DNA of 64,000 nucleotides from positions 2,976,001-3,040,000 of the forward strand of contig OX596337.1 in the NCBI GenBank assembly GCA_951394405.1, written 5' to 3'. Shown here piece after piece: positions 46,855 through 56,985 of this stretch (the first letter of the stretch is position 1; each line of letters begins with the position of its first letter). The translations under genes and the position numbers were made by a program. The notes beneath the pieces were generated by a model. It saw only the letters and a list, made by a program, of their open reading frames with translations. It was not told the DNA's origin and did no database searches. Source of the DNA: Coprinellus micaceus (Eukaryota; Basidiomycota; Agaricomycetes; Agaricales; Psathyrellaceae).

Positions 46855-47116
46855 GGCTGCTCGGTGTGCTCAGGGTCAGAGTGTGAGCGGTCGTCGTGGG
46901 CACAGAGAAACTGATATGCTCCTCATGGTCGACTCCATTCCTCGGCGGCGGCACTGACTCGATGTCACAAACGCGTGACGTCACGTTGTCAGGAGACTGA
47001 CGCGGTGTTGAATATGATGGGCCATCGTTGAAATTGGAAAACAGGACCATACCGGAGATCATTTAAAAACGGCGCGACACTCCCTTCTGTTCTGCGTCTC
47101 CTCATTGTCATACACG
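46855..47116. promoter_or_regulatory. shared divergent promoter of two R2 genes with MCB and CRE-like elements
   Basis: The 262 bases between the two R2 start codons contain ACGCGT at 46971-46976, overlapping by one base a perfect TGACGTCA palindrome at 46976-46983. ACGCGT is the core of the MluI cell-cycle box bound by MBF-type factors that switch on S-phase genes, including RNR genes in yeasts. TGACGTCA is the classic bZIP (CRE/ATF) site. TTTAAAA at 47062-47068 lies about 50 bases before the plus-strand ATG and may act as its TATA box. Occupancy is inference. Confidence 0.6.
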
Positions 47117-48495
47117 ATGCTCTCTGCTCTCCGCCCTGCTTCGCCCCAGCCCACCCCCAGCAAGAAGGTATGTCCCGACGCTGGAGTTCGTGGCCTTCCA
47201 AGCTCACGGCGCGTCCAGGCTGCCGCTGCATTCGCAAACATCACCCTCGAATCACCCACCAAGGTCGCAAAGAAGCTCTTCGACGATGCAAAGCTTCCAG
47301 AGTCTCCCAAGTCGGTGACCGACGAGCAGCTCGACGATCTCTCCAAGCTCCGCAGGCAGTTCGTCGGCGAGGTCGACCTCCCAGAGAGTAGGTCGCGTCA
47401 CGTAACACGCGTCTTGGGCCGCTTCTAATTACGACGCGTCTAGGTGAAGAGCCTCTTCTCAAGGACTCCAAGCGCCGATTCGTGCTCTTCCCTATCCAGT
47501 ATCACGAGGTCAGTTCTTCATTCACGTCGCGTCCCCACATTCATAACTAATGGCCTCCTCAGATCTGGCAAATGTACAAAAAGGCCGAGGCCTCTTTCTG
47601 GACCGCTGAGGAGATGGATCTCTCCAAGGATATGCACGACTGGAACGACCGTCTCAACGACAACGAGCGCCACTTTATCTCCCACGTCCTCGCCTTCTTC
47701 GCCGCCTCAGACGGCATCGTCAACGAGAACCTCGTCGAGCGTTTCTCCAACGAGGTTCAGGCTGCCGAGGCTCGTTGCTTCTACGGTTTCCAAATCATGA
47801 TGGAGAATATCCACTCCGAGACCTACTCCCTCCTCATCGATACCTACATCAAGGACCCCGCCCAGCGCGAGTACCTCTTCGATGCCGTCGAGACCATCCC
47901 CTGCATCAAGAAAAAGGCCGACTGGGCCATAAATTGGATCTCCGATCGCCAGTCCACCTTCGCTGAGCGCCTCGTCGCCTTTGCCGCCGTCGAGGGTATC
48001 TTTTTCTCCGGCTCATTCGCCTCCATCTTCTGGCTTAAGAAGCGCGGTCTCATGCCCGGCCTGACCTTCTCCAATGAGCTCATCAGCCGTGACGAGGGTA
48101 TGCACACCGATTTCGCTTGCCTTCTCTTCGGTCACCTCAAGCGCCGCCCCCACCCCGACGTCGTCAAGACCATCATCACCCAGGCCGTCGAGATCGAGCA
48201 AGAGTTCTTGACCGACGCCCTCCCCTGCAAGATGATCGGCATGAACTCTGACCTCATGTGCCAGTACATCGAGTTCGTCGCCGACCGTCTTCTTGTCTCT
48301 CTCGGCAACGACAAGGTCTACAACTCGACAAACCCCTTCGACTTCATGGACATGATCTCCCTCCAGGGCAAGACCAACTTCTTCGAGAAGCGTGTGTCCG
48401 ACTACTCCAAGGCCGGTGTCAACACAACCTCAACCGCCGACGCGACCACTTCCCAACAACCATCGAAGCTCTTCAGCCTCGACGAAGATTTCTAG
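47117..48495 (+). CDS. RNR2: ribonucleoside-diphosphate reductase small subunit (canonical)
   Basis: Exons 47117-47167, 47219-47387, 47444-47508 and 47563-48495 give 405 residues. The N-terminal extension of about 85 residues leads into [20 protein letters not shown] and [17 protein letters not shown]. All di-iron ligands and the radical tyrosine are present ([34 protein letters not shown]). The tail ends [10 protein letters not shown], the conserved peptide that binds the large subunit. With the R1 subunit it makes deoxynucleotides for DNA synthesis. Codon use is strongly biased to C-ending codons, suggesting high expression, whereas the divergent paralog is less biased. Two introns or flanks carry extra ACGCGT copies (47407-47412 and 47434-47439, both in intron 2). 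Confidence 0.96.
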
Positions 48496-49252
48496 ACAGC
48501 CCCCCCTGCTTCTCTTCCATGGTTTCGCGCGCCCACCACCAACACCACTCGTGCTCCCACCCCTCCTTCCACCGGGATCCCCACCACATACTATTTATCC
48601 CTGTTGTATTCTATCTCTGTCGCATCTCGCTCTCAGCATAATTAAGCATTGTTTTTCGTAGAACCCAAGCATGTACTCTATACCATCATTTGTATTCCGT
48701 AGATCATTTTGCAACAACATTCATCTCACTCTCATCTCCGTGATTTGGCTTGAATCTTCTACGCTTTCCGTCTTCTATGCTTTCGGAGCCAAGCTGTCGT
48801 GGAGTGTGTCGTAAAGCCTTCTGTCTCACTTGCATCGATGCTGATAAAGTTGGTTTCGCTCGATTCTTACCCGAAGAAAGCATAGGGCGTTAGTCTCCCG
48901 AAATTTCGTGTGATCGTACTCCCATCCTATCCTTGTTCCATACCATCATGTGAGGAGGTCCAGACACCTGCCAGAGCCCCTCCATCCACATCGCGAGCTG
49001 TACATGCCATACCCAGCTGCTTCGTTTCTCCTGTGGGACATAGTCATCGCCATCTCCTAGCCTACATGATGCTCCTCCCACTTTGCCGTACAACGCACGG
49101 AACAGGAATTTCTCTTCCGCGCCTTCTTTTCCATAGCTGACAAGAGGGAGTAGGGTAACCTGGGATATGACGCGCCGAAATCCGACGGGCAGACGCCTCG
49201 CTTGCTCGGGCTCCGAGCTTCGAAGTTTATTGTCGAGGGGATTTGCGTTCTG
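48496..49252. other. 3' flank of RNR2, no gene seen
   Basis: The first 300 bases are AT-richer and look like a 3' UTR. Beyond that, frames on both strands are short and without recognisable protein character. Confidence 0.4.
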
Positions 49253-50470
49253 TCAAATTCGGAAGTAGAGAGAGACCCTCAGGAACTTGGAAGGGAGAGC
49301 CCGCTCCACGTGTGTTTTTTCGAAGGAGGCGGAAGAGATGGCCTGTGTAAAGTCTGCCTGTCTCCGTCTCGTTCGCTGGCACGATGGAAGGAGTTCTGTG
49401 AGGCCAAGTTCGAGGCCAATCGGCACATACATGGCTGTCAAGGGTCGGGTGAGAGTGGTCTGAGAATCGAGGGTGGTAGGCCAAGGACAGGCACAATGGG
49501 AAGGAAGCGAGTAAATCCCTACCCCACTTCTTCGATTTTCGTGAGATGTTGCATACTCGATGTCTAATCCTGGCGGATATGGGTAGATAGCTTCTGCTGG
49601 TGGAATACCGGCCTGTACCGGGGAGGTGGAGGATCGTCGAGAGTGGCGCGTCATGAGCGCCGCCAAGAACTGAAGGGTTTAAATCATCTCCAGCTTTGCG
49701 GAAATGAAAGAAAATGACGCTCGATGTGCAAAATGTCGTTGCAATCGACGTTGCTCATGGGTTATAGGAACACACCGGTTCCTGGGATGCACAGAAGCTC
49801 GAGACGCACTCACTTCTGGGAGCAAGGAAGTGGGAATCGACGTGTCCATCGCGCACTGGTGCGTGAAGCCATTTGTGCAGCGTACCGATTGGTTCTGCCC
49901 TTTGACAACTTGGAGATCGACATAGGCTAAGGGTTGATAGACATGTTCGCGATTTAAACGCACTCGAGAGACAGATCCCAAGAGATCTATACCGTAACGT
50001 CGTAAGGGGGGCGAATGGGGTGATTCGACGGGGTTTGAAGGGGCAGGAGAATCGCAAGTGGACACATGAGTTTGGGCACCGCCAAACGCAAACTTTGAAC
50101 AAAGGCTCCGGTAAGGTGTCGTAATGGGACCGAAGGAAGGGTGGATGAGAGTCGATGAGAGTGCAGTTGGTGGGATGAGGGCTAGAAGTCTAAGCGATAA
50201 TCAGAGAAGAAATCCAAAAAAAGAGAGAAATCATTCGAACCACAGGTGACCAGCTTTTCCTCCATTTGAAGGTACGAGCATGAGACGAACCTGCATCCCA
50301 GCTCCGGCGGTGAGCGACGGTCGGGCGAAGGAAGGCTTGGGCACATACCAATTTCCGGACTGAGTTTGATTGCAGAAGGGGGGATAAAATGGAGCCAAGG
50401 CGGAGACAGCGGGTTGGGACATTCTTCGGAGGGCCAGAACTCCCCTTGAACTTTCCCAGTCGTTTCTCAT
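49253..50470 (-). CDS. probable multi-exon gene of unknown function
   Basis: Four segments join in phase at ordinary fungal splice sites. Segment 1 (from ATG 50470 or from MSQPAVSALAPFYPPFCNQT) ends at a GTATGT donor. Segment 2 reads FVSCSYLQMEEKLVT. Segment 3 has no in-frame stop over about 120 codons and reads SLIPPTALSSTLIHPSFGPI, then FAFGGAQTHVSTCDSPAPSN, and RRYGIDLLGSVSRVRLNREH. It ends at a GTGAGT donor. Segment 4 continues FLAALMTRHSRRSSTSPVQA and IPPAEAIYPYPPGLDIEYAT. The middle blocks look like real, moderately ordered protein. The last 60 codons to the stop are less convincing and another intron may lie there. No domain is recognised. It is easily missed because no single frame is long. 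Confidence 0.5.
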
Positions 50471-51667
50471 TCACGGCATAACATACGACCTGGGGTCGAC
50501 GGGCCTGGAGCGCCTAAACTTGAACGAGCATGGTACTCGTCGGTGCCGGATCCGCGCACCCATCCCAGGTCAAAGCACTAGGAAAAACTTGCAAGTCCCC
50601 GCTGTCAGTCGGGCGCTTCTGGTGCTGGTGGCCGAGCAGTAGTGAACACCAAGCAGACAACGAGACGACAAGTGGCTGGAGCGAGTGTCTTCTAATTTCA
50701 TAGATCAAGTATGCATCCTGTTGACTAGAAAAGGAGGCCGTGCCAAGGGTGTGTACACCAGAATATGCATGGCCACGAATAGGCTGGTGTTGGTTATTCT
50801 CTAGAAAGGCGAGATTGATAGCGAAACCCGGTAGTACTTGGTGCTAGCTCAGACCCAAGAGCCCATATGCGTAGCTGCTTCCGTCATATGGGGGAATGAT
50901 GGTTTCACAGCGAGGCAGACAATGGGCAGTCGGAGCGGGAGATGATAGTCCTGCGACGAAAGGGGGAGAGATTTACAGAGGATAGCTTTGAGGGGGCCTC
51001 GTGGCGTCGGGCACGTCAGCGCTGTATGTTTGGCCCAGTTGATGATCGCAGCAAACGGAACGGGCATCCTGGCGGTAACCGTCCTTTCTCTCCGACGTCC
51101 ACTCCTCATCATCCAATTCGTTATCAGTTTCAGAAGTCCAGCGCTATCACATCAGGCTTCGCGTCCGGGGTCTTTGGAATTGGGGGTCTTCAGGAGGGCT
51201 TGTTCTGTGCTGGCTTTCTCGATTTTCAACCCTCGGAATGGCCTCTACCTGGCAGTACTCAATCTGGGGCCCTGGACGCGACTACAACGCTCCCATAAAA
51301 GACGCTTGCTGGATTCTCGACTGCTATAGATCGGCCATTCGAAGACGGGCCTTCGGCGCATCTAGCGGATACAGAACGCGATTATCAATGGGGCGGACGC
51401 TGGATCTGGAAGGCTGTATCCGTAAAAGATGAATCTCACTCTTGCCCACGAGTCTCGTAATCTTTATGGCCTACGCAGGAAGGTTATGACACAGGGACAG
51501 ATCGCTTGATGACCTGTTCGTCTCCTCGAGCTTGATCCCCCGAGTCTGCTTTTAGCTCGCCGCCGTATTTATGTTGGCTTGCCGGATTCTTGCTTCAAGA
51601 TCTGGCCCTTCCCCCGCCATTCCTCTTCCCCCTCTATCACCTCTGCTAGCCAGGGCACCCTTTCAAC
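50471..51667. other. 1.2-kb stretch without a supported gene
   Basis: Frames on both strands are short and give no coherent splice chain. The last 70 bases before the next ATG are strongly pyrimidine-rich, as expected of a promoter leader. The remainder may be a long upstream regulatory region or a non-coding transcript; nothing shows which. Confidence 0.35.
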
Positions 51668-53242
51668 ATGAAGTCTGTATTCAGGGTATGGAAACGACGA
51701 GGAAGCTCCAAGGCAACTCTCGACGATGACACCCACCTCCCCCTCCAGTCGCCATCAGACACCCCCAAGCAGCTGACACCCTCACCGTCGCCATTACCTT
51801 CATACCATGCTGGACCATCTCGACCCCGAAGACCCCCTGCTGCCCCCTTACTAGCGTCGCCTGTCTTCAAGGACAGCTTCAGCCATTCCATCGAAGAGGC
51901 CCTCCAACACAGTCGTGGGCAACCGCAGCACGCGTCTGGGAAACATCCCACCACACCACGGGCATCCTCATACCGCTTGAACGATTCTCCCCCTTTGGCA
52001 CACCATCCGAACTCATCACACACGGCATACAACGGTGGTTCTCCCAGCAGACATCACGGTTCGAGGGACACGATGCAAGGTCGAGCGAGTCTCTTACCTT
52101 CTCAGTCCCCTCAAATTCCCACTTCGAATGCGGGCCCACAGTCCGCCGCTTGGACAAATTCATCTCCATCTCGAAGCCAAGTTCGCTCTCCCACTCGTGT
52201 CAATTTTGACACACCTGTCGATGTCCTCGACACGGCGACTCAACTGTCCAAATTTCCATTCTCGCGGGCGTCTAGCTCCCTTGACAGGCCTGAGGAAGGC
52301 CGGGGCAGTCGAAGGCCTTCTCCTTTGCCCGAAAGTCGCACTGGATTGCCACACGATTCCCCTAGTCCCAGAATTTCCCATCGCCGTGGGTCGAAGGACG
52401 AACTTAGCGCAATGCCCCCAAGCGGGCAGCCTGTGCTACTTCATGTGGACACGACCGATCCGCGTACGCGAAGGGGTCTGGCGACCACAAGGTCAACGCC
52501 GCATCTTCGTCCCAATTCTGAATATCCCCCGAGCAACCATAACCCGCTTCCCCCGCTTCCCATTCCGAGCCCTTCTGATCCTAACTTCGTATCCTATTTC
52601 CCTTCGCCCCCACCTCTGATCATCCGAAAGAAACGCCCACAGCCATTGGTCCTCAATCCACAAACAAGAACGCAGCCCGCTCCTCCTGTCTCGTCTCCCA
52701 ACCTCAGCTCGACAGATTCCACACCAGTAGCTACCCCACAATCATCGGCATTGCAGTTCCCTACAAGCCCAACGCCACCTAAACTCAGCCGAAAGGCGAG
52801 CATGATCCCCCCTCTTGTCCATAGTCCGCCCACAAGCCCTCTCCCATCACCACCACCCCCTCATATCCCTGGCGCCCCGACTAGCCCGCCTCCGAGACGG
52901 ACCGCACACTCGTTTCATAGTTCTTCCTCGCAGTTGAAGCCTTCGAGATCTGCAATTAACCTGCGCATGGAGGGGGCGCCGCCGAGCATTCCTACACATC
53001 GTATGACGTCGAGCGACCCCATCGCCGAAGTCGCTGGCCAACCGACGAAGCATCGAACAGGTTCGCCGTTGAAGCTTGATTCAAAAACCAATAATTCATC
53101 TCGCCGTTTTGTAAGTGTGCCCCTATTACGTCGATTTTGTTCCTCCTCGCTGACCTTGGTGCTTTGATCTTAGGATCGAAGAGAAGAGCGTGGAGTTGCC
53201 TCATCTCAGGAAGGTGCTGTACAATGGGGATATGCGTTGTAG
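51668..53242 (+). CDS. disordered Ser/Pro-rich protein of unknown function
   Basis: Exons 51668-53110 and 53174-53242 give 503 residues. The start MKSVFRVWKRRGSSKATLDD is basic and could lie against a membrane. Nearly all the rest is low complexity with many SP and TP pairs, likely kinase sites, and several poly-proline tracts such as PLPSPPPPHIPGAP that could bind SH3 or profilin partners. The second exon adds a short ordered-looking tail, REERGVASSQEGAVQWGYAL, which reads like a conserved terminal motif. No domain is recognised. A role in polarity or signalling scaffolds would fit the composition but is a guess. Confidence 0.72.
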
Positions 53243-53676
53243 CTGAAAGCCTTGCGTGAACCCTTGTTTCTCTTCTTCCCCCTCGTTCTTTACTTCTGGG
53301 TAGCTGCGCTACTCTTTCTAGCATCGTCATGTCTCGTTCTGCCCACATGCATTATTAGCACGCTCTTTAGCAATATCATTATACACGCATCACATTCCCC
53401 TACGTGGCTGGATTACCTTATTCTACGCTATTTTGTACTCTTAGATGTAACATAGTACTTCACCGATTAGAACACGACTGGCAAGATCCAGTCCTGTTCA
53501 ATAAAGCCATTCATAAAAGGAGAACTCCGGGTGATGAAGATGTGAGCCTGAGGCTGTTGCACATGTGTCGCCGACTCTTCGAAATGTAAAGGTTCGTTCC
53601 TACCGCACGGATGAAGGGCACGGAAGGGCGAGAATTCCGAGCGAGCCGACTATGATCATTGGCCATCGCTTGTCCG

Positions 53677-54065
53677 TTACTTTTCCTTCTTCGTCTCCTC
53701 GGGCTTAGTGGCAGGAGTAGCCTTTTGTTCCTCGAGGGCAGCCACGATTATGTAGGAAACCAGGACGATGTTTGCGGCAACTACCGCGAGGACTGCAGCG
53801 TAGACATCGTTTCCTGAACAAAAGGAGAGGCTGTGAGATTAAGATGTAATATTGACCGCCTCACTGACCTGGCCATAGGTATTTCTTGGACACATAATAC
53901 GAGGAAAGCGGTAGAGCGCCAAGTGCAAGGCTGAACATGATCAGCTTGGCCAGAACACCGCTGTAGTTCGGGTTCGTTACTCCAAAGTTCGACTCGTGCG
54001 AGATAGACTGCCCACCTCTGCGCTGCATTCGCGTTCAGTTGACCGATTGCCTGTTGTTCGCTCAT
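53677..54065 (-). CDS. VMA21: V-ATPase assembly factor VMA21
   Basis: Three exons (54065-54016, 53960-53869, 53813-53677) give 92 residues. Two membrane spans are visible, GVLAKLIMFSLALGALPLSS and YAAVLAVVAANIVLVSYIIV, the second with the AANIVLVSYIIVA pattern of Vma21. The C-terminal tail is short and charged and ends in EETKKEK, whose lysines near the end act as an ER-retrieval signal in this family. Vma21 shepherds the V-ATPase membrane sector out of the ER. It is divergent from ALG8 with 166 bp between starts. Confidence 0.85.
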
Positions 54066-54231
54066 CGTGTCGAGGGCGAAGGTGTTGGATGAGTGCAGAA
54101 CTGCGGCCGACGCGAAGTTGGAATCTCGGTGATGATGACGTTGACGCGCGCTTGCCACGTGAGCCTCACTCTAATTCCTTGTCCTCGACTTCCATGTCCG
54201 GTACTTACTGTATGATATCGCACCGTCGGAT

Positions 54232-56866
54232 ATGAGTCTTGAAAGGCAGAACGACACTCTCAGACGCCGGGCGTCTGCAACGCTTCGCAGCGTCAAACCG
54301 GACGCGAGCAGCCAGGAGACAGCCTTAGCCGCGGACACGGACACCTCTATACCCCCAAAGGAATCGCGGTGGTTCACCTGGAACGTAACGCGCGCAGACT
54401 GGGACATCCTTATTGTCTCGACAGTGATCAAACTGCTTCTGTATCCCTCATAGTAAGGGTGCATTCTGTTCTTTTCGACGTACCCATGCTCATGGCCCTG
54501 AGAAAGCAGGTCCACCGATTTCGAGGTTCACCGGAATTGGCTCGCTATCACACATTCTCTACCCATCTCCCAGTGGTACTATGACGTGAGTCACCCTTCT
54601 TCTAGTCTCCAAGAACCTTGCTAACTCGCCACGCAGACAACATCTGAATGGAGTGCGTTGTTTTAATTTCCGGACAAACCGTTGGCCGTCCAATTGACCC
54701 AGAGTCCGCGAATTCAGCGCTCGACTATCCCCCCTTCTTCGCCTACTTCGAGAAGCTGCTCTCGATACCCGCGTATTTCATCGATCCCAAGATTGTCGAC
54801 CTTCAGAACCTTAAATATGACAGTTGGAGTGTCATCGCATACCAGCGTACCTCGGTCATTGTAACAGAGCTCGTCCTGGCAACTGCACTCCTACGGTATG
54901 TCTGTTTCGTGCCATGTCCGCACTAATGTTCTCGGTGGCTTGATAGAGTACTAACTTCCCTGCCTCCCAGATTTATTCCTGGATCTGTGGACCCTTCCAT
55001 TCAGCGCATTATCTCAGCTGCTCTCTTCTTACACCCCGGGTTCCTCATCGTGGACCACATGCACTTCCAATACAACGGGTTCATGTTCGGTATTCTTCTA
55101 TGGTCCATTCTCATGGCGCGGAATGTGAGTTTGGGTTCAACTCTCACACTTGGATGCATTATGCCAAACTAGCAGCCTTTACCCTCTAGGGAAACAAACT
55201 AGCGTCCGGCATCCTCTTTGCAGTCCTTCTGAACTTCAAACACATTTACATGTACCTGGCAGTGAGTGGTGCTTCTTTCATTCACGTTGCTATATGTTTC
55301 GGTACTGAATAGAACCCTTGTTCCTTCCGCATAGCCCGCGTACTTCGTGTACCTTCTACGTGGATTCTGCCTGACACCGGGCGGGCAAGTCGAAATTAAG
55401 AACTTCCTTGCCTTGGCGAATGCAGTGATAGCTGTGTTTATAGCCTCCCTTGGGCCATTTGCGATCATGGGGCAAATTCCGCAACTCCTGTCCCGCCTGT
55501 TTCCTTTTACGCGCGGGCTGAACCATGCGTACTGGGCGGCCAACTTTTGGGCGTTGGTCACTGCCGTCGACAGAGTGCTTCTCCGCTGTAAGCCCCTTGG
55601 GAAATAGATTAATGGATTTTCACTGACCTCCTTCCTCGACAGACATTCAATTTACGGGTGCCAATATTTCCGTTGACCCCGCAGGAGTAGCGTCGTCCTC
55701 TCGAGGCCTTGTCGGTGATACTGTCTTCGCTGTCTTGCCCCAGATCAAGCCGATCCATACTTTCGTTATCACTGTCGTCTTCCAGTTGGTATGTCTCGCG
55801 GGCTTGTCGTTCCGCCGCGACCTTCTGACCTTGCACCAGGCCATTCTGGTCAAACTCTGGAGAAACCCCTCTGTAAAGTCTTTCCTGACGGCACTCACTC
55901 TCTGCGGGTGGACATCCTTCCTGTTTGGATGGCATGTGCACGAGAAGGCAGTCCTGCTAATTTTGGTTCCTCTCAGGTGAGCCTGCACCGTCCTTTGTCC
56001 CGCTCCTTCCCAGCATCTTTGCCTGACTGACATCTTCATCTTTGTTTTGCTCTTCCCCTTCTATCTGTGCAGCCTTCTGGCAGCTGAAAGGCACGCGTAC
56101 TTCCGGACGTATCTAATCGCCAGTGTCGCTGGGATCTTCGGGCTGTTCCCCTTGATTTTTACGCCAGCCGGTGAGTCCTTAGTGGCTTGACAGTGAGCGC
56201 CCTTCAGGTTTCGACACCGTTGAAATGGAGTTCCCTGTAATTCAGGATCAAAAACCGCTCCGATATCGACTGACTGACCAATTTCCCCCCCTACAGAATC
56301 GGTGGTCAAAGTGGTATACTCCGCTATCTGGCTTGTAGGCGTATATGGACTACTCAGCCGAAGGGTATACGAGTGAGTTCACACCTCACCCCCCATCCTC
56401 ATCATCTTTCAATGTCGCCCATCTATTTGATGGATCAGACGCGCCTGCCCCCCGGTTTCCCCTTCACAGCCGCCTTTTTCAGCTACCTTCGCGTAAATAG
56501 CATCTCACTGACCTTTCTGATCTTGGTTGTTCCTGCAGATATCCGAAGTCTCTGGTCTATGTCATCATCGACCTCTGCGAGAAGACGTATCTCGCTGGTT
56601 TTATCCCGCTGTTGGCTTTCGTCTCGCTGATGTCTTTGCGCAATCACCGGATCTCTGGAGCTGCACCAGCCTCGTCTGCCTCGGGTTCGAGGGAACAGGC
56701 TGGTTCTCCTTCTAGTACGGTGAGTAGCGGGATGGAGTTCTTGCCTTTGATGGCGACGAGTGTCTATTGCTCCGTTGGGTTGATTTGGGCATACCTGAGG
56801 CTTGGGTTCATCTACCTGTTCGAAGAATCGGCATACCAAGGGCAGTTGAGCACCATTCAGTCATAA
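54232..56866 (+). CDS. ALG8: dolichyl-phosphate-glucose alpha-1,3-glucosyltransferase ALG8
   Basis: Twelve exons give 585 residues: 54232-54452, 54507-54585, 54637-54652, 54718-54895, 54971-55124, 55190-55261, 55335-55587, 55643-55788, 55840-55976, 56073-56170, 56297-56372 and 56539-56866. The luminal signature is [20 protein letters not shown] followed by [39 protein letters not shown] is the ALG6/ALG8 family motif, and many hydrophobic spans surround it. The enzyme adds the second glucose to the lipid-linked oligosaccharide in the ER lumen. The first intron must end at AGAAAG, since the nearby AGCAG acceptor would create a stop. Exon 3 is only 16 nt. Both 3' introns are long (126 and 166 nt). 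Confidence 0.93.
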
Positions 56867-56985
56867 AGATTCAGCGTAGGAGTCCTGCTCTCTGTAGATC
56901 CACCGTGTGTTGCAGTGGCGTGCGTAGATAGTTTGTAGGTAGAATACATTTGTATGAGCTACAGTGGGTTTGTTGGCTGTTATGA

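Noticed and set aside
46855..47062. Longer open frame upstream of the divergent R2 copy starting at 47062
   Set aside because: It runs in a different frame from the conserved [18 protein letters not shown] segment; the correct frame has a TGA just upstream of the ATG at 46854.
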